Source: Paenibacillus tyrphae
GTDB taxonomy: Bacteria > Bacillota > Bacilli > Paenibacillales > NBRC-103111
Direction: 5' to 3'
DNA length: 64,000 nt
Assembly (NCBI RefSeq): GCF_000722545.1
Contig: NZ_JNVM01000036.1
Coordinates: 62,001-126,000, forward strand
Shown here: positions 35,352 through 44,047 of the stretch, one piece after another
Numbering within the stretch: position 1 is the first letter of the stretch
How the letters are laid out: each line of letters opens with the position of its first letter
The notes under the pieces: model-generated
The model's input: the letters and a program-made list of their open reading frames with translations, nothing else
The model's database searches: none
What the model was told of the DNA's origin: nothing
Position numbers and translations under genes: made by a program

Positions 35352-37486
35352 TGAGTGTAAACAACAAAGTACCAACCGAGAGTAAAACGTGGCAGATTCA
35401 GTTAGAAAACAGAATTGTCGATGTTATTTTATGTTTGTGCGATTTAGACGGAGAATCATTTTGGAATAAGGTCGAAGAAAAAAATCTTTCATATTTTATA
35501 CGAAAATCCGCGGGTACCCCTTGGGGGAATCATTTTGCACTCGCACTTCTTAGTCTATCGAATCGTAATTTGTCTCCGGCATCAATTCTAAGTATGACGA
35601 CAGTCCTAAATGCCCGATTCAGCGATCTGTTTCATCATTTTCAACTTTCATCAATGGACGAATTTTCACCTACACACGTTGAACAGTATCTATCAGGCCA
35701 GATACTTAAAGAGCATTCCGATCGTCAGAGACAATCTTTTTTGAATTTTTATGGGTCACTCACTTTTAACCTTAATAAATGGGTTGGATCTAAATTCACA
35801 GCTGAAAAACAAGAAGAGTTGGCACCATACGTACTACCGATACTGCCTTTTGACAATCGAGATTTTTCTGTGCGCGAGAAGGCAATAACAACAGCAAAAA
35901 ACAAACGGAAAGAAGATACCTCGGCTGTAACGCCGCTATTACCCGAAATAAGGGCGGAAGGTCATCTTCGATGGAATCAGGTTCGTCGACTGCGCGAAGC
36001 GTTCAGAAGTACAGTAGCAAAGGTTAGAGTAGAACGTATTACCTTGCCTATTGAATTCAATTACGACGAAACTGAATATGCTGGTGAGCGATGGTACTTT
36101 CAACTTGTTGATTTGAAAGGGCTTGGTAGTTACCAGGGGAGAAGGAAAACTTATCGAGAGTTTAATGATGAGGATATCGTTCTTGAATTCATTAAAGCCG
36201 AAAAGCTCGATGATGGTTCTGTCGCAGATGGTCCTTGGTTTTTGGATTTGCTGCGCATGAGATTGTTGGGCAACTGGGCAACTGATTACATTTCAGACGA
36301 ACATAAGAAAAACTGCATTGATTATTTGAATCAATGGGGGTATGACATAAAAGAGGGCGGAGAAATCCCTTCACCTTTCTTACCTCGAAATAAAGGACTC
36401 TTGATTCAGGGTTTTGAGGCAACACGCACTGCTAGGCTGACAAATAGACTCTTAATCAATATAGAGCCTATTTTTGTTGCATGTATGTTTGCAAAATTCG
36501 CCTTAGATGTCATTACTTCATCCGGAGCGAGAATGAATGAACTCCTTCAGATCAGTTACGATAAGGATTGCTGCGTGGTTACAATTGATAAAAGCATGGA
36601 TCCACCAAGGAAGAATTATATTTTTCGACTAATCCCTAAGGGAAGAGAAGAGGCGGAAAATTATTACATGCCTGAGGACGTCTTTAAGTTTATGAGTGAA
36701 ATATTGAAGACGTTGAAGGATTCCTATAAGTCAGATACGCTGCCTGATGTTGAATTTAGAGTGAATAATCGAAAGCACCTGATGTCGCAAAATAAGAAGT
36801 ACATCTTTCAGTATCAGAATCAGCACATAAACGAGTTCTCAATAAATGCGATTTTGCGGTTCTTATTGCACGGAATTGTGGTCCAAACGGCTGAGGGAAG
36901 CCAAGTTGTCTTCAAGGCACACTTACTCCGTCATGCTTTTGCGACTCATGCAGCTCAAACGGAGAAGATACCGGTGGATATTGTGAAAACCCTACTCCAC
37001 CAAAGAGACATTGAGGTTACTACTTATTATTCTGCACCGACAAAACAACAGATTTCATCGTCCATACAAACGCTTCATGAAAACTGGGTATCGTATATTG
37101 ATATTCAAAAAGGAATTCTAAGGGCTCCTGATGAGCTCAAGGATATGTTTGAAGAGTACCGCGAGAGAGTTGGAACATTGTCAAAGGTGGTCGGTGGGAT
37201 ATGCACGATTGATTCAGTATGTCCGACAAAGATGGCCTGTGTTGGTTGCGGTGCAAAGGTTCCAAGACCGGAATTCAAAGAGGAGATCCTTGCTTATTTT
37301 AACTGGGCAGACGAAAGTGAGAAGAGGTTTGAAAAACAAGGCTTAGCTCTTGAAGCGAAGAAGATGAAAATAGCTAAAAACCGTGCCAAACATGAGCTAG
37401 ATGAAATTCGACTTATCGAAAAATACCAAGGGGACGAAATGTATGAACCGGGAATCCGATTCTCCAACAATGGATTGGTTATATGA
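35351..37486 (+). CDS. tnpB: Second tyrosine recombinase, TnpB-like
   Basis: 711 residues. The catalytic domain carries SSGARMNELLQIS (Arg), HLLRHAFATHAAQ (HxxR) and DIEVTTYYSAP (Tyr). The C-terminus has a cysteine group, CTIDSVCPTKMACVGCGAKV, that could bind zinc, as in other TnpB-like integrases of Tn554 elements. The gene is coupled to tnpA (TAATG) and overlaps tnpC. Both recombinases keep all visible catalytic residues, so the element may still be able to move. Confidence 0.8.
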   Translation: MSVNNKVPTESKTWQIQLENRIVDVILCLCDLDGESFWNKVEEKNLSYFIRKSAGTPWGNHFALALLSLSNRNLSPASILSMTTVLNARFSDLFHHFQLSSMDEFSPTHVEQYLSGQILKEHSDRQRQSFLNFYGSLTFNLNKWVGSKFTAEKQEELAPYVLPILPFDNRDFSVREKAITTAKNKRKEDTSAVTPLLPEIRAEGHLRWNQVRRLREAFRSTVAKVRVERITLPIEFNYDETEYAGERWYFQLVDLKGLGSYQGRRKTYREFNDEDIVLEFIKAEKLDDGSVADGPWFLDLLRMRLLGNWATDYISDEHKKNCIDYLNQWGYDIKEGGEIPSPFLPRNKGLLIQGFEATRTARLTNRLLINIEPIFVACMFAKFALDVITSSGARMNELLQISYDKDCCVVTIDKSMDPPRKNYIFRLIPKGREEAENYYMPEDVFKFMSEILKTLKDSYKSDTLPDVEFRVNNRKHLMSQNKKYIFQYQNQHINEFSINAILRFLLHGIVVQTAEGSQVVFKAHLLRHAFATHAAQTEKIPVDIVKTLLHQRDIEVTTYYSAPTKQQISSSIQTLHENWVSYIDIQKGILRAPDELKDMFEEYRERVGTLSKVVGGICTIDSVCPTKMACVGCGAKVPRPEFKEEILAYFNWADESEKRFEKQGLALEAKKMKIAKNRAKHELDEIRLIEKYQGDEMYEPGIRFSNNGLVI

Positions 37487-37904
37487 TGTTTATGAAAAAA
37501 AGAAGAGGCGTGCATTTGAGTTGGGAAAACAAGCTACAGATCTCTTAGCTAGCGAATCCAAAAGAATTTCTCATCGAGCAGTTGCTCAAAAATCGAAAGA
37601 AATAGACCCTGATGGAATCGGAATACATGCCAATACTATTCTTTCAAACAAAGAGTTGCATGAATACATCTCCCAGCACTCGACTTCAAAGAGTTCTAAA
37701 GCTCGGAAAGCGCCTAAAATGCCACAGGAGGAGCTTTCAAATATCTTTAAACAGGTTAAGGAAGACCGAGATATAGAACGCGTTAGAAGGCGGTATATGA
37801 AGCTTTCAAAGTCAGAGCTTGTGGAGTTGTTAATCCAATCAGAGCAATACATCGCACAGAATAATAAGCTCTGGTTGAAAGAAGAATTTGAAAAGCACCA
37901 GTAA
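37443..37904 (+). CDS. tnpC: TnpC-like small accessory protein
   Basis: 153 residues, helical and highly charged, with a C-terminal coiled-coil-like segment (SKSELVELLIQSEQYIAQNN). The middle, ISHRAVAQKSKEIDPDGIGI, looks like the winged-helix-type N-terminal part found in TnpC/DUF6262 proteins. In Tn554 TnpC influences efficiency and orientation of insertion. I prefer ATG 37443, with AAGGGG upstream, over the earlier ATG at 37401, which would add 14 residues inside tnpB. It overlaps tnpB by 44 bp. Confidence 0.65.
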   Translation: MNRESDSPTMDWLYDVYEKKKRRAFELGKQATDLLASESKRISHRAVAQKSKEIDPDGIGIHANTILSNKELHEYISQHSTSKSSKARKAPKMPQEELSNIFKQVKEDRDIERVRRRYMKLSKSELVELLIQSEQYIAQNNKLWLKEEFEKHQ

Positions 37905-37978
37905 ACATTAGTACGCCGTACGTGTCTGATGAAAATAAAGTTCTATACTGGCGCGGCGGCGTTAAGCTAACGGGCAGA

Positions 37979-38006
37979 TTACGCTAATTCAATATGGTGA
38001 TATAAT
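37979..38006 (+). promoter_or_regulatory. Promoter of the HNH cargo gene
   Basis: TTACGC (37979-37984) and TATAAT (38001-38006) are 16 bases apart, with a TG extension just before the -10. The gene starts 90 bases downstream. This gives the cargo its own transcription apart from the tnp genes. Confidence 0.55.
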
Positions 38007-38095
38007 TATCGTAGAAAAAACGCATTTGCTAGGCTTCCTAAAGAGAGTCTCAGGGGGCGAAGTGCGAAAATACTTTAATTTGGGGGAGATTAAAG

Positions 38096-39178
38096 GTGGA
38101 TGACGTTTCTTTACTTAAGCTAGGATTATCGGAAGATGAGAAGAACTCTTTTGATAAGAATAAAGTTGAATTTAACAAAAGAGTAGGTAGCCTTCTCAAG
38201 GTAAGTAGAGCTGATGCTAAAAATGCTGAGTGCTTTATTTGTGGGAAGGAATGTAGTAGTTTCTGCAATTCACATTTAGTGCCCCAGTTCTGCCTTCAGA
38301 ACATATCCGTTGAAGGTAAATTTTACCATTCCGGTAATTTAGTTGATATGCCTATGCTGGATAAAGACAAAGGAATAGGTGAGGCAGGTACTTTTAAGAT
38401 TATCTGTAGAGAGTGTGACAGTTCGGTTTTCAGTGACTATGAAAATCCTGAGGCTTACTATCAAGGACCAACCGACAAGATGCTCGCTCAAATAGCTATG
38501 AAGAATAACTTGAAAAATATCAGTAAAAGGCAACTGGAAATTCAATTGTATAGAAATATGGCAAAAGAATTTGGCAAACATGAGTTGATGAGTCAGATGG
38601 AAGGTATAGGGTCAACAGACCTGGAGGAGTATATTGACGAATTCAATTATGCTAAAAAAGCTTGTCAGTCAAAATGGGATAATAATTATTATTTATCGTA
38701 TTTTGAATCCATTCCTTATGTTGTGCCAATCGCATTCCAGAATAATATCGCCTTAGTCTCGGACCTTGAAGGTGGCACCATCAATGACATATATAATCAC
38801 TTAAGTGACTATGTAATAAAAAGTGTTCATATATGTGTCTTTCCGCTCGCAAATCACAGCGTAGTAATGATGTTTTGTAGAAATGGTGAAAATAGATACT
38901 CGAAATTCTTTAAACAATTCAAAAAATTATCGTCTGAAGAAAAGTTGAAGGTTATTAATTACATTATTTTTAGCTACTCTGAAGATTATTATTTTTATAA
39001 AGGAATCGACCAAGAGATTTTTGGCAATGAAAGCCTGAAAGATGTAGCAAAAACGACATCCGTTTCGGTCGCCGATAGTCCGTTTGCTGATTCATTAACA
39101 GCAGCAAAGGAAACATATGATTTAAATAAAAGAGATACCATTCCTAATTTTTTTAGTGAAACCTATAAGGTTGTTTAA
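38096..39178 (+). CDS. HNH-type putative nuclease, cargo of the Tn554-like element
   Basis: 360 residues. Near the N-terminus, AECFICGKECSSFCNSHLVP is followed by IICRECDSSVFSDYE. This is the CxxC...H...CxxC arrangement of HNH/zinc-ribbon nucleases, with the SHLVP His as candidate catalytic residue. The remaining 250 residues are unrecognised. GTG 38096 is used as start because GGGGGAG lies eight bases before it and no closer ATG fits. As a single cargo gene beside recombinases it may be a defence gene; this is inference from context. Confidence 0.55.
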   Translation: MDDVSLLKLGLSEDEKNSFDKNKVEFNKRVGSLLKVSRADAKNAECFICGKECSSFCNSHLVPQFCLQNISVEGKFYHSGNLVDMPMLDKDKGIGEAGTFKIICRECDSSVFSDYENPEAYYQGPTDKMLAQIAMKNNLKNISKRQLEIQLYRNMAKEFGKHELMSQMEGIGSTDLEEYIDEFNYAKKACQSKWDNNYYLSYFESIPYVVPIAFQNNIALVSDLEGGTINDIYNHLSDYVIKSVHICVFPLANHSVVMMFCRNGENRYSKFFKQFKKLSSEEKLKVINYIIFSYSEDYYFYKGIDQEIFGNESLKDVAKTTSVSVADSPFADSLTAAKETYDLNKRDTIPNFFSETYKVV

Positions 39179-39368
39179 AATTAAAGCTTACATTATAAGC
39201 GGTCCCAATCATTCTGGTTGGTATCGCTTTACTTTGTTTAAGGTAACAAGGTTGTGGGAAGAAAAACAACTTAGTATTTGAAGCGATAAAAAACAACTAA
39301 TAAACAACTTATATAATGTGGCACATCATATAAGAATACTTGATGCACAAGGCTTTGAGTCTTCATAT

Positions 39369-39387
39369 AGACATCTGTACAAAATAC
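39369..39387 (+). repeat. Right copy of the 19-bp direct repeat flanking the Tn554-like element
   Basis: AGACATCTGTACAAAATAC, partner of 33829-33847, lies 43 bp beyond the inner palindrome ATGTGGCACAT. Confidence 0.45.
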
Positions 39388-39417
39388 GGGTTTTGTGAAT
39401 ATGTTATTATTAATAAA

Positions 39418-39445
39418 AGTTTACATAATAATTATTATGTAAACT
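39418..39445. repeat. 28-bp dif-like palindrome, left copy (two XerD-type arms)
   Basis: Arms AGTTTACATAA and TTATGTAAACT surround a 6-bp spacer TAATTA, a perfect palindrome of the same 11+6+11 layout as chromosomal dif. The right arm equals the XerD half-site of B. subtilis dif as I remember it. The identical 28 bases recur at 45135-45162. Confidence 0.7.
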
Positions 39446-39466
39446 CGTCTAAACATACTCCTATTT

Positions 39467-39485
39467 GTGTCACAAAGATTATCCC
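39467..39485 (+). repeat. Solo copy of a second TnsB-site-like repeat
   Basis: GTGTCACAAAGATTATCCC matches 17 of 19 bases of the complement of 55924-55942. It lies 22 bp right of the dif-like site. Confidence 0.45.
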
Positions 39486-39533
39486 TTTTTATAAACAAAA
39501 ATCAATGTTTTGCTAGCGGTTAGAGATCAGAGA

Positions 39534-39665
39534 TCACTTCATTGTAAAGTGAAGCTTTGTGTCACTGTGATCTCCGTGCCCTAGAAGTTCGGCGGTGGCC
39601 AACAGATTCAGCCCCTTCACCATTACTGTAGCGCAGGTATGCGAATGAATCAATTTACGTTGCAT
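39534..39665 (-). pseudogene. Degenerate C-terminal fragment of a tyrosine recombinase
   Basis: On the minus strand it reads LIHSHTCATVMVKGLNLLAT, then AELLGHGDHSDTKLHFTMK and a stop. This matches the end of XerC/integrase proteins (HxLRHTFAT...LLGH...TT). The HxxR motif is damaged (HSHT) and the Tyr is not evident. About 40 residues survive. Confidence 0.55.
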
Positions 39666-39695
39666 AAAGCCCTTAAAAGTCAATAATAATACATT

Positions 39696-39938
39696 CTATG
39701 AGTCCATCCTATTTAATGCTTCTTTCATCTCAGCATTGGTCAGATGAGTATATATCATTGTAGTTTGAACTGAATTATGACCTAATTGTATTTTTAGTTT
39801 AGGGACATCATTGTTTTCTTGGTGATACCTAGTCGCGAATGAATGCCTTGCGTGAACAGTCATTGAAGGCTTACCAAATGATAAGGCGTACCCATCCGTG
39901 ATCTGGTTCAACAATTCCTCGTCGGAAATCATAGGCAT
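39696..39938 (-). pseudogene. C-terminal fragment of a second tyrosine recombinase
   Basis: About 80 residues remain: MTVHARHSFATRYH gives the His/Arg pair, KIQLGHNSVQTTMIYTHL the second His and the nucleophilic Tyr. The core-binding domain and first catalytic Arg are missing, because upstream (from about 39950) the sequence becomes an unrelated GC-richer membrane-protein fragment. GGGAGGG before the ATG could still allow expression of a stub. It sits just inside the left dif-like site, so it may be what is left of the enzyme that used these sites. Confidence 0.6.
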
Positions 39939-39970
39939 CCCTCCCTTCTCCCGGCTCATTTCTTTGGCTC

Positions 39971-40603
39971 TTATTTCTCGAGACTGTCTGTATCGGCTTG
40001 CCGTTTCGATCGAATCCGCTTTCGGAGCATATAGGCACCTACTCCGATCGGGGTGTAAGCCGTAAATGCCAGTATTCGTTGCAGAAGTCCCCTGATCATA
40101 GATTTGTCGATTTCCACCATTCCGCTTATGATCGGGATCATAGCCGCAAACAACAAGATGTTGGCGACGAGGTAGCCTTTCAAAAGCCGCGAATCGCTTT
40201 GTTTCCACAATGCGATGGCAAAAATAAGCGGAAGCAGGAACGTGCCGATCCCCCACATTCCTCCGCTATGTCTCGGGTCGGGACTCGGGAATATTCCCGA
40301 TAATAAGGTGCCGAGTCCGTTTGAACAAACGGCGATCGATGCGATCCACGCCAAAAATGGGCGGGTTCCAAGACGCAGGAACGCATGCAAAAAACCGAAT
40401 GCAGCAATAAGAGTCGCGATACCGAGCAAAATAATCGCCGCGTTGACCGGCAACGGGTAGACGGCATGATTGGAGCCGAGATCGCTTGCGGTATTCCTTA
40501 TAAAGCTATAACCCGGGTAAAACGGCGCGGCGATAACGGGGATACCGAAATAAAGAAACGTTGCGGCCGCTCTGCTGCGGAGATAATAAACATCTATTCT
40601 CTT
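39971..40603 (-). pseudogene. DUF998-like membrane protein, 5' end missing
   Basis: The open frame gives FLYFGIPVIAAPFYPGYSF and NTASDLGSNHAVYPLP, then about five hydrophobic segments with GIFPSPDPRHSGGMWG between them. This is the DUF998 pattern (SDLG and FP-DP-G-H). No ATG precedes the homology: the frame is closed by a TGA about 16 codons upstream, where the sequence abuts a truncated ABC ATPase. A TTG at 40453 could start a shortened 160-residue protein. Confidence 0.55.
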
Positions 40604-40639
40604 TCATTCTACGTGGCCTCCTTCCGCCCCTTCCTTTTA

Positions 40640-41113
40640 TGGGGTCCTGCCGTCGGTTCGTCGACGATAATCAACTTCGGCGATCCGAGCATCGCTTGAG
40701 TGATTCCGATCCGCTGCTTCATGCCACCGGAATAGCTCCCCATCCGCTTCTTCGCTTTATCGGTCATATTCACTTGTTCCAGCAGCGAAACAACCTCCTC
40801 TCTCCGCTTGCGCGAATTCGTTATTCCTTTCATCAGCGCCACATAATCGAGGTACTCATAACCGGATAAGTTGCCGTATAAACCGAACTCCTGCGGCAAG
40901 TACCCGAGCACCGCCCCGAATCGCCTGATTGTCCCGCCCTAGCTTGTAGTCGCCGATCTCCACGCTTCGGCAGCACGGTGGCGAGAGCGTCGTTTTCCCC
41001 GCCCCATTCGGACCGAGCAGCCCGAATATGCCCGTTTGTATCGTTAAGGTGACCCCGCTTATCGCATGCAAGGCGCCGTATGTTTTCCCCAAGTTGGTAA
41101 TCCGAATTTGCAC
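40640..41113 (-). pseudogene. ABC transporter ATP-binding protein, frameshifted and truncated
   Basis: It starts MQIRITNLGKTYGALHAISG with Walker A GPNGAGKTTL. Soon after, small deletions shift the frame (around 40960-40990 and again near 40915). Homology resumes as LGYLPQEFGLYGNLSGYEYL, the signature SYSGGMKQRIGI and Walker B KLIIVDEPTAG, and then stops abruptly at about 40640. The permease that would partner it is gone. It probably belonged to a lantibiotic- or antibiotic-type ABC exporter governed by the two-component system nearby. Confidence 0.7.
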
Positions 41114-41440
41114 AGGCTCCCGCCCTCCTCCAAAAATAACCGGCTTGCTCGGTGTTCGCGTGCGTTGAGCATGCTTCGGCTAGTATAACGAGCATGTAAC
41201 TAAAAAGATTTGGCATGGCAGGATTTTTTTGAAATATTTTGATTCGCCGGCAAACGCCGATGAAATTGCCAATTGCGCGAGAACGGCAAAAAAGCTGTGT
41301 TATTCGCAAATGGATTCTGACTATTTATTTGTTCTTAACGATGATATTTGCCTCGTTTCCACACCTTATAACGGAAGGACATTCTCCCACGACATTCATA
41401 AGAAATTTATGAAATTCCCCCTTTCATCTTTATAATTTTT
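41114..41440. other. Intergenic region between the decayed ABC gene and the lipase gene
   Basis: No gene I would defend. A 68-codon open frame at 41229-41435 on the + strand (starts MKYFDSPANADEIANCARTA) has no good ribosome site and no recognised motif. Confidence 0.35.
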
Positions 41441-41469
41441 TTGTAAGCTGGAACAGGTTCGTATTTATA
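41441..41469 (+). promoter_or_regulatory. Candidate promoter of the PAF-acetylhydrolase-like gene
   Basis: TTGTAA (41441-41446) and TTTATA (41464-41469) are spaced by 17 bases. They are followed closely by AAGGGAGGAAG and the ATG at 41490. Confidence 0.4.
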
Positions 41470-41489
41470 GCAAAGGGAGGAAGATCGGC

Positions 41490-42935
41490 ATGAGGTTTTG
41501 GGAAATAAGCCTGATCGTGGTTAATTTTGGCCTGTTGTACTGGGCGGTAATCGCGAACAAGAAAGGTGGCCGGGGATTGCTCATCCCTTTAGGGATCGCC
41601 TTCAGTTTGGAAATTGTGCAGATTGTCTTGGAAGGTGGACGGTGGGAGATGGTTCCAGCCTACTTGACGCCACTCTTATTGGCGGTTTATTTCTTCATAG
41701 GCAAGCGGAAGGAGGGCAACAGAAGCCGGATTGCGGTTACGGTTCAAGCGGTGCTATTGACCGTATATTTGTTGGTCTCGGTTGCGCCGTCTGCGGTGTT
41801 GCCGGTATTCTCGTTTGATGAACCGACGGGACCCTATGCGGTCGGAACGACGGTTTATCATTGGGTTGACGATGAGCGGAGAGAAACATATTCGGATAAC
41901 CCTGCCGATAGGCGCGAGCTGATGGCGCAAATTTGGTATCCAGCCGCCCAAGGAGGCGGGGAAAAGAGGAGCCCCTATCTCCTGAACGCGTCGCAAATGA
42001 CAGAAGCCATATCATCCAAAATGATGGACCTTCCAGCTTTTACGTTTAGCCATCTTGGGATGATCAAAACGCATGCTTTGTTGGAAGCCAAGCTTTCGGA
42101 TTCAGAAAGCCGTTATCCGGTTTTGATTTTTTCACACGGGATGAACGGATATCGCAATCAAAATATGTTCCAGATAGAGGAGCTTGCAAGCCACGGCTAT
42201 ATTGTTCTGGGCATCGATTATGCCTATGAAGCTGCTGCATCCGTATATCCTGACGGAAAGGTAACCGTGAGCAAAGTGAGCCGCAATCTGACTTCCAATG
42301 CCCAGTACGATCAGCATATACCGCTTTGGACCGATGATGCTACCTTTGTGCTTGATCAAGTGGAGAAGCTTAATCGGAACGATCCTGAAGGCCGTTTTAC
42401 TGGTAAAATCGATATCGATCGAATCGGTATGCTCGGACATTCATTCGGTGGAGCCGTTACGATGCAAATGTTAAAGAATGATTCACGTGTGAAGGCTGCC
42501 CTTAGTATGGATGGAGGGTTTTATGGTCCGCCAGTTTCGGATAAAGGATTCGGAAAGCCGTTCTTCATGATGTATTCAGACGAGACGTACAGCAAGGTGA
42601 TGACTTCTTACGATGATGTCGCTAAACAGTTAGGCGGGATAAGCAGAGAAGAATTCGAAGCCCCGAGAAAAGAATATATACAAAAATCGCACAATGCTTT
42701 AGCAGGCGGAGGGTTATCGATCCTTATTCCGGGTTCAAAGCATGCAAGCTACTCCGATCTTGCGTTATTCTCTCCGCTGCTAGGCCTCAGCGGTGCAGAC
42801 CCGCGACGGGATCACCGCATCGTGAACGAATTCAGTGTTGCCTTCTTCAATCGGTATTTAAAAGGGAAGAACGATTCTGCGCTGCAAGATTTGGCCGCCA
42901 AGTACCCGGAAGTGAATTTCAAGGTGAACAACTAA
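41490..42935 (+). CDS. Membrane-anchored PAF-acetylhydrolase-like alpha/beta hydrolase
   Basis: 481 residues. The first 110 hold about four hydrophobic segments, so the enzyme is probably membrane-bound. The hydrolase domain has an oxyanion segment PVLIFSHGMNGYR, the nucleophile elbow GMLGHSFGGA, Asp in LSMDGGFYG and His in PGSKHASYSD, as in the platelet-activating-factor acetylhydrolase isoform II family. It likely hydrolyses short acyl or acetyl esters of lipids; the substrate is unknown. It is convergent with the histidine kinase gene, overlapping it by four bases. All catalytic residues are present. Confidence 0.8.
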   Translation: MRFWEISLIVVNFGLLYWAVIANKKGGRGLLIPLGIAFSLEIVQIVLEGGRWEMVPAYLTPLLLAVYFFIGKRKEGNRSRIAVTVQAVLLTVYLLVSVAPSAVLPVFSFDEPTGPYAVGTTVYHWVDDERRETYSDNPADRRELMAQIWYPAAQGGGEKRSPYLLNASQMTEAISSKMMDLPAFTFSHLGMIKTHALLEAKLSDSESRYPVLIFSHGMNGYRNQNMFQIEELASHGYIVLGIDYAYEAAASVYPDGKVTVSKVSRNLTSNAQYDQHIPLWTDDATFVLDQVEKLNRNDPEGRFTGKIDIDRIGMLGHSFGGAVTMQMLKNDSRVKAALSMDGGFYGPPVSDKGFGKPFFMMYSDETYSKVMTSYDDVAKQLGGISREEFEAPRKEYIQKSHNALAGGGLSILIPGSKHASYSDLALFSPLLGLSGADPRRDHRIVNEFSVAFFNRYLKGKNDSALQDLAAKYPEVNFKVNN

Positions 42936-44047
42936 TAATTTTGTGCGGGGTTGGATATGGGAAGTTCAATGATGAAAGCATAATGTCCCGATGAATGAAC
43001 CAGGCTTAAGGTGCCGTTGTGCCGTTCGACGATATTCTTGGCAATGGATAGTCCTAATCCTGAACCGGCCTGGATCGCATGGGCCGTTCGCGAGTGATCG
43101 GCTTTATAAAACCGCTCAAATAGCAGCTCCTCCTGTTCCTTCGATATCGGAGTTCCTTCATTCTCGATCTTGATGGCAACAAAAAGGGAGCGTGCTTCCA
43201 ATGAAACGCGAACAACTCCCGGCTTCACGGAGAACTTCAAAGCATTCATCAGAAGGTTGTCGATGGCTCTCCTTATTTTTCCCGGATCCATAGGTATCGG
43301 CATAGACTTGAACGCCAAATACGTCTCCACAGTGACCCCAAGTTCTTTAGCGAAGGGCTGAAATTCGGCTACAATCTGCGTGAGTAGTTCCCGCACATCG
43401 AACTGGCCCATTACAAGCTTGGCGTCACTGGTTGTGAGACGCGTGTACTCAAATAAGTCATCAATGAGGTTCTTCAGTTGCATGGCTTTATTGTAGGTGA
43501 TGTCGACGAAACGTTCCTGCTCCTGCTTATTGCGATAGACTCTGTTTTTCAACAATTCCAGATATCCAATAATGTTGGTAAGGGGCGTCCGTAAATCGTG
43601 GGATACGCCTGTAATCAAGTCCATTTTGGACTTTTCGATTTGCCGTTCCTTTGCGATTTGGCGTTCCAGTTTTTCGGCCATCGTGTTAATGTTTTCCGCA
43701 ACCTTGCCCAGTTCGTCTTTCCTTATGAGCGGAACGCGATGGCGCAGATTTCCCCCGGCGATACAATCAAGTCCTTCCCCCAGACTAAGCAAATATTGTA
43801 CGATGCGCCGGGTCATAAGGGAAAAGCTCAAAATAAAGAGGACGATAAACGAAATGAAAGATAATACGCCATATAGCAGGATTGATAAATAGGGAAAGTG
43901 TCTAGCGGCAAGAAGACGATTTAACAAAGATTCGTTGAGTATGGACGATACGTTCATCGCAATGATTAAGCTTAGGCTAAACGACCAGAACATGCGCACA
44001 CGAATGCTTCGTTTTCCGGAAATCAGAGAAAGGAGTTTATTTTTCAA
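42932..44047 (-). CDS. Sensor histidine kinase (HAMP, HisKA, HATPase)
   Basis: 371 residues. Two membrane segments (about 20-38 and 52-76) enclose a very short extracellular loop. Then come a HAMP domain, the H box GVSHDLRTPLTNIIGYLELL, the N box NLLMNALKFS and the G box GSGLGLSIAKNIVERHNG. The small sensor loop suggests sensing within the membrane or through a partner, as in VanS-like or BceS-like kinases. It overlaps the response regulator gene by 11 bp and follows it in one operon. Confidence 0.9.
   Translation of the reverse strand: MKNKLLSLISGKRSIRVRMFWSFSLSLIIAMNVSSILNESLLNRLLAARHFPYLSILLYGVLSFISFIVLFILSFSLMTRRIVQYLLSLGEGLDCIAGGNLRHRVPLIRKDELGKVAENINTMAEKLERQIAKERQIEKSKMDLITGVSHDLRTPLTNIIGYLELLKNRVYRNKQEQERFVDITYNKAMQLKNLIDDLFEYTRLTTSDAKLVMGQFDVRELLTQIVAEFQPFAKELGVTVETYLAFKSMPIPMDPGKIRRAIDNLLMNALKFSVKPGVVRVSLEARSLFVAIKIENEGTPISKEQEELLFERFYKADHSRTAHAIQAGSGLGLSIAKNIVERHNGTLSLVHSSGHYAFIIELPISNPAQNY

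Larger units (their letters stand above)
33829..39387. mobile_element. Tn554-like tyrosine-recombinase element with an HNH-type cargo gene
   Basis: The unit holds tnpA, tnpB, tnpC in the compact overlapping order of Tn554-family elements, then one cargo gene with its own promoter. It is bracketed by a 19-bp direct repeat with two mismatches: AGACATATGTATAAAATAC at 33829-33847 and AGACATCTGTACAAAATAC at 39369-39387. Just inside are two palindromes, ATGTGTCACAT at 33909-33919 and ATGTGGCACAT at 39316-39326, embedded in TCTTATA-like flanks in inverted orientation. These would suit recombinase arm or core sites. The exact ends are inferred. Confidence 0.5.

Noticed and set aside
41229..41435. 68-codon frame between the ABC remnant and the lipase gene as a real gene
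   Set aside because: No ribosome site, no recognised motif, and its end overlaps the candidate promoter region of the next gene.
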